Assembly (NCBI GenBank): GCA_902363515.1
Contig: CABJAN010000006.1
Coordinates: 1-64,000 of the forward strand
Length of the DNA: 64,000 nt
DNA from: Bacillota bacterium
GTDB taxonomy: Bacteria > Bacillota > Clostridia > Lachnospirales > Lachnospiraceae
Direction of reading: 5' to 3'
Shown piece by piece: positions 51,831-59,293 of the stretch (positions are counted from its first letter, which is position 1; each line of letters starts with the position of its first letter). Both the position numbers and the translations under genes were made by a program. Below the pieces are notes generated by a model. That model worked only from the letters and a program-made list of their open reading frames with translations. It was not told where the DNA came from and made no database searches.

Positions 51831-53276
51831 ATGTCAGACGAAAAAGATTTATTAGAGACAACGAATCCTTCTGAAACTTCTGAGAATCAGAAGGAAGAAA
51901 AAAAGGACGAATATGAAAAAGTCTGCTTTATGTGCAGACGCCCTGAGAGCAAAGCAGGGAAAATGATTGAGCTGCCGGGGAATATTCATATCTGCACAGA
52001 CTGTATGCAGAGAAGTTTTGATACCATGAATAACAGCAACATTAATTATGACGAATTGATGAGAAATATTCCAAACATGCCAAATATCAGCATGATTGAC
52101 TTATCCTCTCTTCAGAATCAGATTCCAAAGAAACAGAAAATCAAAAAGAAGCAGGAGCAGCCCAAAGAAAAAGTGGCTCCAAAGGTTTTTGATATTAAAA
52201 GTATTCCGGCGCCTCATAAAATCAAGGCAAGCCTGGATGAATATGTAATCGGGCAGGAGCATGCAAAAAAGGTAATGTCTGTAGGCGTGTATAACCACTA
52301 TAAACGTGTCTTTGCGGACATGACAGATGATGTGGAAATTGAAAAATCCAATATGCTGATGATTGGACCTACAGGAAGCGGTAAAACTTATATGGTAAAA
52401 ACCCTGGCCAGACTTCTGGATGTGCCGCTTGCTATTACGGATGCTACTTCTCTTACAGAGGCGGGCTACATTGGCGATGACATTGAAAGCGTGGTAAGCA
52501 AGCTTCTGGCAGCAGCAGACAATGATGTAGAGCGTGCAGAGCATGGAATCATTTTCATTGACGAAATTGACAAGATTGCCAAGAAGAAGAACACCAATCA
52601 AAGGGATGTCAGCGGAGAAGCGGTACAGCAGGGAATGCTGAAGCTGTTGGAGGGAAGTGAGATTGAAGTGCCGGTAGGCGCTAACAGCAAAAACGCTATG
52701 GTGCCTCTCACAACAGTAAATACCAAGAATATCCTGTTTATTTGCGGCGGAGCCTTTCCTGACTTGGAAGAAATCATTAAGGAACGTCTGAATAAAACAG
52801 CTTCTATTGGTTTCCAGGCAGATTTAAAGGACAAATACGATCAGGATCCTGCGCTTTTGGAAAAAGTGACTGTAGAAGACTTGAAAAAGTTTGGTATGAT
52901 TCCGGAATTTCTGGGACGTTTGCCGATTATTTTCTCTTTAAGCGGTTTAAGCGCAGATATGCTGGTACAGATTCTGAAAGAGCCTAAGAATGCTATTTTA
53001 AAACAATATCAGAAGCTTTTGGCTCTGGATGAAGTAAAGCTGGAATTTGAAGACGGAGCTTTGGAAGCGATAGCAGAGATGGCAATGGAAAAGCATACAG
53101 GAGCCAGAGCCCTTCGGGCTATTCTGGAAGAATACATGCTGGATATTATGTATGAAATTCCAAAAGATGATAGCATCGGACAAGTGATTATTACAAAAGA
53201 ATATATTCAGCACACAGGAGGTCCAAGGATTCTCTTAAGAGGGCAGGAGCTTCCTATGCTGGAAGTGAATGGATAA
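51831..53276 (+). CDS. clpX: ClpX-type AAA+ unfoldase
   Basis: ATP-dependent unfoldase that feeds substrates to ClpP, 481 residues. A zinc-binding domain (Cys32, Cys35, Cys55, Cys58) is followed by a longer than usual Lys-rich linker (residues about 80-125). The AAA+ core has GPTGSGKTYM (Walker A), IIFIDEIDKI (Walker B) and the arginine-finger region. The IGF loop (Ile326-Phe328) that docks ClpP is present. The frame is open from 51726, but AGGA and MSDEKD at 51831 give the start. It is about 50 residues longer than standard ClpX and is not beside clpP or tig, so it may be a second ClpX copy. Confidence 0.9.
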   Translation: MSDEKDLLETTNPSETSENQKEEKKDEYEKVCFMCRRPESKAGKMIELPGNIHICTDCMQRSFDTMNNSNINYDELMRNIPNMPNISMIDLSSLQNQIPKKQKIKKKQEQPKEKVAPKVFDIKSIPAPHKIKASLDEYVIGQEHAKKVMSVGVYNHYKRVFADMTDDVEIEKSNMLMIGPTGSGKTYMVKTLARLLDVPLAITDATSLTEAGYIGDDIESVVSKLLAAADNDVERAEHGIIFIDEIDKIAKKKNTNQRDVSGEAVQQGMLKLLEGSEIEVPVGANSKNAMVPLTTVNTKNILFICGGAFPDLEEIIKERLNKTASIGFQADLKDKYDQDPALLEKVTVEDLKKFGMIPEFLGRLPIIFSLSGLSADMLVQILKEPKNAILKQYQKLLALDEVKLEFEDGALEAIAEMAMEKHTGARALRAILEEYMLDIMYEIPKDDSIGQVIITKEYIQHTGGPRILLRGQELPMLEVNG

Positions 53277-53282
53277 AAAGAG

Positions 53283-53313
53283 AAGCAGGGCAGTCAATGA
53301 GCTACCCTGCTTT
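53283..53313 (+). terminator. Probable terminator after clpX
   Basis: AAGCAGGG (53283-53290) pairs with CCCTGCTT (53305-53312), then only a short T run follows. The stem is good but the tail is weak. Confidence 0.5.
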
Positions 53314-53335
53314 CCATAAAAGTTCCAGTTCTGTA

Positions 53336-53740
53336 TCAGTGAAACATATCAAATATCATAAAAGCAAGCAGTCCGCTTTCAATAACTAAAAAGATAGATG
53401 AATTGCTCCATTTTATTTTTTTGCCATATACGAAACTAATTCCCAAAACACTGATGTATCCAATGAAAAGGATACTTAGATATAGGATATTAGTCACAGA
53501 ATATTGACGGTATATAAGGTATATTAAAATCCCAAGCCAAAAATATGATTTGAAGGTTATTCTGTACCTGCTTTCCATATCTGTACTTTTTGCCATATAT
53601 TTTAAAAATAGAATGATAGTGGATAATACTATGATTCTTAAGCTGTACCAGAATACTTTGATTTGTACAGGTACAATAATTATCAAAAGAATACTTAGTG
53701 TTACTAAAGCATGATATAATTGTTGTTGTTTTTGAGTCAT
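53336..53740 (-). CDS. Small four-helix membrane protein, possible immunity protein
   Basis: A 134-residue, AT-rich gene on the minus strand whose product has four hydrophobic segments (about residues 12-26, 32-48, 65-99 and 115-131) with basic loops. I do not recognise the family. It directly follows the remains of a secreted-protein gene (33 bases between them) and would share its promoter. Small multi-helix proteins in that position are often bacteriocin immunity proteins, so that role is possible but unproven. A weak GAAAGTGAT ribosome site precedes the ATG. Base composition differs from the flanking housekeeping genes, which suggests acquisition by transfer. Confidence 0.6.
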   Translation of the reverse strand: MTQKQQQLYHALVTLSILLIIIVPVQIKVFWYSLRIIVLSTIILFLKYMAKSTDMESRYRITFKSYFWLGILIYLIYRQYSVTNILYLSILFIGYISVLGISFVYGKKIKWSNSSIFLVIESGLLAFMIFDMFH

Positions 53741-53773
53741 AATATCACTTTCTATAGCATTGTTTTTTGAAAA

Positions 53774-54334
53774 TCAGAAAGTTAAAACTGTGATTCCAAA
53801 TACTACTAATGAAACATCATGAGTTTGTTTCATTTCTGGGCGTCCAGGTCTATCAATATTTCTGTACCATGTCGTTCTAACATCGCGGATATACACACCA
53901 TCTAACACATATGCGCCTGCCAAAGCACCTGCTGCACCAAGTACTTTCTCTAATGTCGAAATAGCGGCTGTTTTACCAAGTTTTTTTTATATACCAACTG
54001 CAGCTGAAACCGACAAACCACCTAAATTATAATGGTATTCTTCTGTACCTGCTTTTATCCAGTCTTCGGAAAGAGACATAATACCAATATTGTTATTTGT
54101 TGTCGAAGTAATGGTTGTTATATTTCTACCATTAACAAAAATCTCTCTGTTTTCGTTAATAATAATATGCTCAACATAACCGTTTGTTTCTACTGTAAAT
54201 TCCGTTGCTTCAAAAATATCATTTGATATGGAATTACCTTCTGTTTTATGTGTATCACTGGCCAAAACTGGTACACTTAAAGACGTTGTTAGAATCATAA
54301 CAGTAAGTAGAGTTGAAATAATTTTTTTGAATAT
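53774..54334 (-). pseudogene. Broken bacteriocin-like secreted protein gene
   Basis: The minus-strand frame reads from about 54334 to a TGA at 53774, interrupted by one in-frame TAA at 53987-53989. Before it lie a signal-peptide-like start (KKIISTLLTVMILTTSLSV, then PVLAS) and a mature part with EDWIKAGTEEYHYNLGGLSV. After it the same frame continues KKLGKTAAISTLEKVLGAAG, then ALAGAYVLDGVYI and RPGRPEMKQTHDVSL. A Tyr TAT to TAA change would explain the stop. The signal peptide has no usable ATG, GTG or TTG before its basic region, only ATA/ATC, and no ribosome site. The first internal ATG (54298) would truncate the signal. The hydrophobic Gly/Ala stretch and the neighbouring membrane gene suggest a bacteriocin; this is inference. 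Confidence 0.65.
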
Positions 54335-54360
54335 GATTTAAAAAGTATTGTTTTGATTGT

Positions 54361-54389
54361 ATGATATCATTTTTGATAGTGAATGTCAA
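54361..54389 (-). promoter_or_regulatory. Strong promoter of the broken secreted-protein gene
   Basis: On the minus strand TTGACA (54384-54389), a 17-base spacer and TATCAT (54361-54366) with TGA before the -10. It is close to a perfect sigma-A promoter and faces the broken gene and the membrane gene beyond it. Confidence 0.75.
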
Positions 54390-54696
54390 TATATGTATTG
54401 TTTATTATAACTAAAAATATAGAAGAATATTATTTTTTTTGGGTATAATGACTAAAATGTGTATCTGGTGAGCAATGTTTATGAATTTTAAGCATTAACA
54501 AATAAAAAATGGTAGTTTTTTATCTAAATCTATTTTATAGGACTAACTGGAAAAATTAGTAAGCAAGGAATTTAGTAGATTTAGAAAATAAAAAATCGGA
54601 TATTAAAAAAGAAGTATAAAAATTTTCTGGAAGATGAATTTACGGATTGTTTTTCGTGAGGAAGATTTAAGAAAAAAGAGTCTAAACAAAAAAAGA
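54390..54696. other. AT-rich gap without a recognisable gene
   Basis: About 300 very AT-rich bases lie between the broken gene's promoter and the tRNA. I find only short frames with no ribosome sites and no clear repeat ends. A TATAAT occurs near 54446 without a convincing -35. It may hold decayed remains of the same acquired patch. Confidence 0.5.
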
Positions 54697-54780
54697 TGCA
54701 GGAGATGGGACTTGAACCCACACGATATTGCTACCACAGGCACCTGAAGCCTGCGCGTCTGCCAATTCCGCCACTCCTGC
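54697..54780 (-). tRNA. tRNA-Leu (anticodon CAG)
   Basis: On the minus strand a 7-bp acceptor stem GCAGGAG/CTCCTGC with discriminator A, a D-arm with GGCGGAATTGGCAGACGC, an anticodon stem CAGGC/GCCTG around the loop TTCAGGT (anticodon CAG), a long type II variable arm and GGGTTCAAGTCCC as the T-arm. The length of 84 bases and the long variable arm fit leucine. CCA is not encoded. A T-rich run follows, acting as terminator. tRNA genes are common sites for inserted DNA; the AT-rich patch next to it fits that. Confidence 0.95.
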
Positions 54781-54820
54781 ATTTCTTATGAAGTTCTGTG
54801 CTCTCTCAAGCACAAGACAT

Positions 54821-54849
54821 ATATTACACGATAACTTGAAAAATGTCAA
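54821..54849 (-). promoter_or_regulatory. tRNA-Leu promoter
   Basis: On the minus strand TTGACA (54844-54849), a 17-base spacer and TAATAT (54821-54826), 41 bases before the tRNA 5' end. This is a strong consensus promoter, as expected for a tRNA. Confidence 0.8.
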
Positions 54850-54885
54850 CACTAAATTTCAAAAAAATTTAAATTTTTTTGAATG

Positions 54886-54914
54886 TTGCAGCAATGGTGG
54901 CTTTGAGGTATACT
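54886..54914 (+). promoter_or_regulatory. uppP promoter
   Basis: TTGCAG (54886-54891), a 17-base spacer and TATACT (54909-54914), about 37 bases before the uppP start. Confidence 0.6.
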
Positions 54915-54950
54915 TTTCATGGAACTATAAATTATTAAGAGGAGTAGAAC

Positions 54951-55823
54951 ATGGATTTTATTGAATTACTAAAAGTTATTTTTCTGGGTATTGTGGAAGG
55001 AATTACAGAGTGGCTTCCTATCAGCAGTACCGGCCATCTGATTCTGGTAGAAGAATTTGTGAAGCTGGATGTATCCAAAGAATTCTGGGAAATGTTCATG
55101 GTAGTTATTCAGTTAGGTGCGATTCTGGCTGTAGTGGTTTTATATTGGAATAAAATCTGGCCTTTCCAGAACAAGAAGAAGCAGAGAGTAAACGTGACAA
55201 AAATAGAGAAGACAGCAGGAGTTTTATGCCGCTTTGTGAATATTGAGAAAATGGTTATGTGGTTTAAAATTATGGTATCCTGCCTGCCTGCTATTCTGAT
55301 TGGACTGCCATTTGATGATTTTATTGAAAAAACCTTTAATAACTGGTTTGTAGTGGCTGTCATGCTTATTGTATATGGTGTGCTGTTTTTAATGGTAGAG
55401 GATTACAATGCAAAACGGACTGTGAAGGTAAACTCCATTGCTGATATTTCCTGGAAAATGGCTCTTTATATTGGTATTTTCCAGGTGCTGGCTTTGATTC
55501 CGGGAACTTCACGCTCCGGCGCTACCATTATCGGAGGAATTTTGCTGGGAGCTTCCAGAACAGTAGCGGCAGAATATACCTTTTTCCTTGCTATTCCGGT
55601 TATGTTTGGAGCAAGTTTATTAAAAATTGTAAAATTTGGTTTTCATTTTACCCAGTGGGAGGCTGTAATTCTGGGAGTTGGAACTGTGGTATCATTCCTG
55701 GTATCTATTCTGGCAATTAAATTCCTTATGGGTTACATTAAGAAGCATGATTTTAAGGCTTTTGGCTGGTACCGGATTGCACTTGGTGTTGTAGTGATGT
55801 TATTTTTCACTATTTTCAGATAA
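54951..55823 (+). CDS. uppP: Undecaprenyl-diphosphatase UppP (BacA)
   Basis: A polytopic phosphatase that recycles undecaprenyl pyrophosphate to the monophosphate carrier used for peptidoglycan and all lipid-linked glycans; it also confers bacitracin resistance. The 290-residue product has about eight membrane segments and both family motifs: [17 protein letters not shown] near the N-terminus and [10 protein letters not shown] around residue 185. A charged loop ([14 protein letters not shown]) sits between. AAGAGGAG upstream and ATG 54951 fix the start. It supplies the carrier for both polysaccharide clusters. Confidence 0.97.
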   Translation: MDFIELLKVIFLGIVEGITEWLPISSTGHLILVEEFVKLDVSKEFWEMFMVVIQLGAILAVVVLYWNKIWPFQNKKKQRVNVTKIEKTAGVLCRFVNIEKMVMWFKIMVSCLPAILIGLPFDDFIEKTFNNWFVVAVMLIVYGVLFLMVEDYNAKRTVKVNSIADISWKMALYIGIFQVLALIPGTSRSGATIIGGILLGASRTVAAEYTFFLAIPVMFGASLLKIVKFGFHFTQWEAVILGVGTVVSFLVSILAIKFLMGYIKKHDFKAFGWYRIALGVVVMLFFTIFR

Positions 55824-55849
55824 TACGGTGAAAGCGTAGGAGATGCAGA

Positions 55850-56635
55850 ATGGAAAATCAAGACAAAAAGGTATTGGATTTGGCTATGGAGGCTGGACGT
55901 ATTTTGCTGGATGCAGGGGCAGAAATTTTCCGCGTGGAAGAAACCATGAAACGGATTGCCAAAGCATATGGAATTGAGAAATTTAATTCTTTTGTGTTAA
56001 GTACAGGAATTTTTATTACTGCTGAGAATCAGGAAGGGGAAATTTATGCCAGTGTAAAGCATATTCCCATTCAAAGTGCAAAATTGCACAGGATTGCAGC
56101 GGTGAATCAGCTTTCCAGAGAAATTGCAGAGGGAAAGTATACGCCCCAGGAGGCTGTCTTGCAATTAGAGAGGATTAAGACCATGCCGGAGAAGAAAACC
56201 TTGACCAAGATGCTGGCAGCAGGAGTTGGTTCCGGTGGTTTTTGTTATATTTTAGGCGGGCATCTGACGGATATGCTGGCAGCCTTTTTGTCTGGATTTT
56301 TGCTTTATGTGATATTGACCCTTCTTCAGAAAAGGGAAAAAGAAACATCTAAAATCGTGGTAAACCTCATAGGAGGATTTTCTGTGTCCCTGTTTTCTGT
56401 GCTTTTTTATAATATGGGGCTTGGCCATGCGCCCGGAACTATTCTGGTTGGTTCTATTATGCCTCTGGTGCCAGGAGTTTCCCTGGTAAATGCCATACGG
56501 GATTTTGCGGAGGGGAACTATATAGGGGGCGGTGTGCGGTTCTTAGATGCCTTGATGGTGGCTCTTGGTGTTTCTCTTGGTGTTGGGATGATGTACATCT
56601 TATATTTTCGATTTACAGGGAGGATTATCTTGTGA
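55850..56635 (+). CDS. ThrE-type amino acid exporter, large subunit (DUF1212)
   Basis: The larger half of a split threonine/serine exporter, 261 residues. A soluble N-terminal part (LDLAMEAGRILLDAGAEIFR, then VEETMKRIAKAYG) has the DUF1212 opening, with FVLSTGIFITAE, and is followed by about five membrane helices (from residue 115). The two-gene form pairs DUF1212 with a DUF3815 protein, as seen here. In Corynebacterium the fused ThrE exports threonine and serine; the substrate in this organism is inference. AGGAGAT precedes the ATG, and the last bases overlap the next gene. Confidence 0.87.
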   Translation: MENQDKKVLDLAMEAGRILLDAGAEIFRVEETMKRIAKAYGIEKFNSFVLSTGIFITAENQEGEIYASVKHIPIQSAKLHRIAAVNQLSREIAEGKYTPQEAVLQLERIKTMPEKKTLTKMLAAGVGSGGFCYILGGHLTDMLAAFLSGFLLYVILTLLQKREKETSKIVVNLIGGFSVSLFSVLFYNMGLGHAPGTILVGSIMPLVPGVSLVNAIRDFAEGNYIGGGVRFLDALMVALGVSLGVGMMYILYFRFTGRIIL

Positions 56636-57102
56636 TAATAGACGGATTGCTGCAGTTTGCGGCAGCATGTGTGGGAACCATAGGATTTTCAATTTTGTTT
56701 TCTGTTCCAAGGGAGCATTATCCACTCTGCGGCTTTATCGGAGGTGCCGGCTGGCTGATTTGCTGGGGGCTGATTCACGAGCTGCATATGGGAACGATTG
56801 AGGCAAACTTTTTGGCAACGGTGTTTATTACCCTGGCGTCCAGAATCGGAAGTACCGTAAGAAAATGTCCGGTGACTCTGTTTTTGATTGCAGGGATTTT
56901 TCCGGAGGTGCCGGGAATCGGAGTTTACCGGACCATTTACTATACGATTTTGGAAAATCATGAGTTGAGCCTGTTCTACGGAAGGGAAACCCTGGGAATT
57001 GCCATTGCCATGGTTCTTGGCATTATTCTGGTGTTTGAAATTCCGCAGAAGACCATTCACAAAATATCAGGTGTGGGAAAGAAAGTCAGAAGAATTTCAT
57101 AA
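56632..57102 (+). CDS. ThrE-type exporter, small subunit (DUF3815)
   Basis: The smaller half of the split ThrE-type exporter, 156 residues with about five membrane segments. AACVGTIGFSILFSVPREHY at the start and LIAGIFPEVPGIGVYRTIYY in the middle are typical of DUF3815. It starts with GTG in a GTGA overlap with the large subunit, so the two are translationally coupled. An intrinsic terminator follows. Confidence 0.87.
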   Translation: MIIDGLLQFAAACVGTIGFSILFSVPREHYPLCGFIGGAGWLICWGLIHELHMGTIEANFLATVFITLASRIGSTVRKCPVTLFLIAGIFPEVPGIGVYRTIYYTILENHELSLFYGRETLGIAIAMVLGIILVFEIPQKTIHKISGVGKKVRRIS

Positions 57103-57114
57103 AAATAGAAAAGA

Positions 57115-57150
57115 GGCATCACAGAAACAAATTTCTGTGGTGCCCTTTTC
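57115..57150 (+). terminator. Terminator after the ThrE pair
   Basis: GGCATCACAGAAA (57115-57127) pairs with TTTCTGTGGTGCC (57132-57144) with one U-G, followed by CTTTTC. The loop is 4 bases. Confidence 0.88.
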
Positions 57151-57277
57151 ATCTTGAGGGGGGAGATAGTGAGTGGTTTATCAACTATCCAAGATTTATT
57201 ATAAAGTGGAAATGTGAGTAAATTATGTCTGGTTTCTAAAAAAAGTGGAAAATCTCTTAAGAAACTTTAAATCATCC

Positions 57278-58309
57278 TTATCCCAAATATCCTTTTAATA
57301 AGAGAAAAGTGTTTTTGGCTCCGTCTACATGACTTCTCTCATAACCATGGGAAGCATATACACCTGGTCCGATAAGTCCGTGGCGTACATCATATCCGGA
57401 ACGCAGAGCCGCCTCTGCATCAGAGCCATAGTGTGGATAAATATCCACTGCAAAATCCAGGTTTTCCCGTTTAGCTGTTTCAATAAGGCTGGTTACTACA
57501 TCATAATTGTAAGGACCGCCACTGTCCTTTGCACAAATAGAAACCTGATGTTCCTTACAGGAAAGTCCCTGGCCGACACAGCCCATGTCTACGGATAATA
57601 CTTCGGTAACGCCTTCCGGAATAGAAGCAGAACCACCATGTCCCACTTCTTCGTAAACAGTAAAATGCTGATACAGGGTTCTTTTTGGGCAGACATTTTC
57701 ATCTTTTAAATATTTTGCATATCCCATGAGAATGGCAGCGCTTAATTTATCATCCAGGAAACGGCTTTTTAAATATCCGCTTCTGGTAATGGTGGTGCGG
57801 GGGTCAAAGCAGACCACATCTCCTGCCATAATTCCAAGAGCTTCCACATCTTTTTTTGAAGAAACTTTTTCGTCAATCAGAACCTCCATGACATCAAAGG
57901 ATCTGGAAGTGTCATTGTATTTTCCATTTACGTGAATAGAAGCATCAGTAAGCTGCATGGTGCCTTCATAGGTCCCATGAAAGCGTGTGTGGATTCTGCA
58001 GTTTTCCGCTTCTGCATTGTTGGCGTTTAAACCTCCAAGCGGAGTGAGACGAAGACGTCCGTTTTCTTTGATTTCAGCTACCATAGCCCCAAGAGTGTCT
58101 ACGTGGGCTTCCATAAACAGGGCGTTTTCCTTATCTGCTCCGCCAAGGTCTACTAAAACACCGCCTTTTACCGTTTTTTTCGGTGCATAGCCCAGACTTT
58201 TGTATTCAGAAATCAGATAATCCGTCACCTCTTTGGTGTAACCGGAAGGGCTGTCAATAGCTGTCAGGCTTTTTAACTGAGTTAAAATATAATCCATGTA
58301 GGAATTCAT
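57278..58309 (-). CDS. M42-family metallopeptidase (PepA/FrvX type)
   Basis: A cytoplasmic aminopeptidase of the M42 family, 343 residues. Family metal and catalytic motifs are visible: MEAHVDTLG (His and Asp), RFLDDKLSAAI (bridging Asp), YEEVGHGGS (catalytic Glu and metal Glu), SVDMG and the terminal ASHGYERSH (His). These proteins form large tetrahedral dodecamers and trim peptides. The protein is at the usual length. AAAGGAGG and a TTGACG/TACAAT promoter lie upstream on the minus strand. It may process peptides taken up by the oligopeptide transporter close by, but it is on the opposite strand and separately controlled. Confidence 0.92.
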   Translation of the reverse strand: MNSYMDYILTQLKSLTAIDSPSGYTKEVTDYLISEYKSLGYAPKKTVKGGVLVDLGGADKENALFMEAHVDTLGAMVAEIKENGRLRLTPLGGLNANNAEAENCRIHTRFHGTYEGTMQLTDASIHVNGKYNDTSRSFDVMEVLIDEKVSSKKDVEALGIMAGDVVCFDPRTTITRSGYLKSRFLDDKLSAAILMGYAKYLKDENVCPKRTLYQHFTVYEEVGHGGSASIPEGVTEVLSVDMGCVGQGLSCKEHQVSICAKDSGGPYNYDVVTSLIETAKRENLDFAVDIYPHYGSDAEAALRSGYDVRHGLIGPGVYASHGYERSHVDGAKNTFLLLKGYLG

Positions 58310-58339
58310 GTTTGTGTCCTCCTTTTTGTTGTAAGAAAT

Positions 58340-58368
58340 ATTGTAGCGGTTCTGTCAGGAAACGTCAA
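58340..58368 (-). promoter_or_regulatory. Promoter of the M42 peptidase gene
   Basis: On the minus strand TTGACG (58363-58368), a 17-base spacer and TACAAT (58340-58345), about 30 bases before the ATG. Confidence 0.72.
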
Positions 58369-58406
58369 TAGAATCACAGGAGGAACAGGAAATTCCAGGA
58401 AAAATG

Positions 58407-58436
58407 TTGACTGATTGCAAGGGACTGTAGTAAACT
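58407..58436 (+). promoter_or_regulatory. nrdR promoter
   Basis: TTGACT (58407-58412), an 18-base spacer and TAAACT (58431-58436), 35 bases before the nrdR start. It is divergent from the M42 promoter. No NrdR box pair is evident. Confidence 0.55.
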
Positions 58437-58471
58437 TTATGTAAACAAAAAACACACAGGAGGACTTTGTT

Positions 58472-58921
58472 ATGAAATGTCCCTTTTGCAATCAGGAAAA
58501 TACCAGAGTCATTGATTCCAGGCCGGTTCCGGATAATAACTCTATCAGAAGAAGACGCCAGTGCGATGAATGTGGAAAAAGGTTTACTACCTATGAAAAG
58601 ATTGAGACCATTCCTTTGACCGTGATTAAGAAAGATCAAAGCAGGGAACAGTATGAGCGGAGGAAAATTCAGGATGGAATTACCAGGGCCTGCTATAAGA
58701 GACCTGTTTCTGTGGAAAGAATTGAAAGCCTGATGGATGAAATTGAAACAGAGGTATTTAACCGGGAAGAAAAGGAAATCCCAAGCGCTTTAATTGGGGA
58801 AATTGTTATGGATAAACTGAAAGACCTGGATGCAGTGGCATATGTAAGATTTGCGTCTGTATACAGAGAATTTAAAGATGTGGACACTTTTATGGATGAG
58901 CTGAAGAAAATTATGAAGTGA
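58472..58921 (+). CDS. nrdR: Transcriptional repressor NrdR
   Basis: The nucleotide-sensing repressor of ribonucleotide reductase genes, 149 residues. A zinc ribbon at the N-terminus (Cys3, Cys6, Cys31, Cys34) includes the basic RRRRQCDECGKRF, and an ATP-cone domain follows from about residue 47 (LTVIKKDQSREQYERRKI). It binds paired NrdR boxes when the ATP cone holds dATP. No nrd gene is in the window, so its targets lie elsewhere. AGGAGG precedes the ATG. Confidence 0.96.
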   Translation: MKCPFCNQENTRVIDSRPVPDNNSIRRRRQCDECGKRFTTYEKIETIPLTVIKKDQSREQYERRKIQDGITRACYKRPVSVERIESLMDEIETEVFNREEKEIPSALIGEIVMDKLKDLDAVAYVRFASVYREFKDVDTFMDELKKIMK

Positions 58922-59216
58922 ATTTGTAAATTCATCATATTTACTAAAAAATATCCCTGGATTGCTGGAAGAAAAATGTTTAAAAAGTCAATTGCATATT
59001 TGTGCCAGAAATTGACCGAAGAGATGAAAATAGAGGCTGACGTACAAAATAAGAATATATCAATTATTTTGATGTGTATTTAGTGCGGCAGTCTCTTAGT
59101 CTACCAGAAGATATCAATATTCGTCCTTACAATATTTCCATTCTATTCTTGGAATTCCCAAGAGTCTTATTTTCTAAAAAAATTGTTTCCGTATTCATAT
59201 GTTTTTCAAAAGATAC
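58922..59216 (+). other. Intergenic region with a possible decayed coding remnant
   Basis: No intact gene is seen. A 35-codon frame (58976-59083) is followed in another frame by a stretch reading FDVYLVRQSLSLPEDINIRP (from about 59068), which together look like pieces of one frameshifted gene. I cannot name a family. No ribosome site precedes either part, and no terminator for nrdR is clear. Confidence 0.3.
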
Positions 59217-59245
59217 TTGCATTTTCCCTATCCCTTCGCTACAAT
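59217..59245 (+). promoter_or_regulatory. Promoter of the oligopeptide ABC operon
   Basis: TTGCAT (59217-59222), a 17-base spacer and TACAAT (59240-59245), about 50 bases before the substrate-binding protein gene. Confidence 0.6.
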
Positions 59246-59293
59246 AACTTTGACAATTGCATAATGAGAGAACATGGATGTAAAGGAGATATT

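Noticed and set aside
53980..53992. Frameshift in the A-run of the secreted-protein gene
   Set aside because: The coding sequence on both sides of the TAA is in the same frame, so this is a nonsense codon, not an indel.
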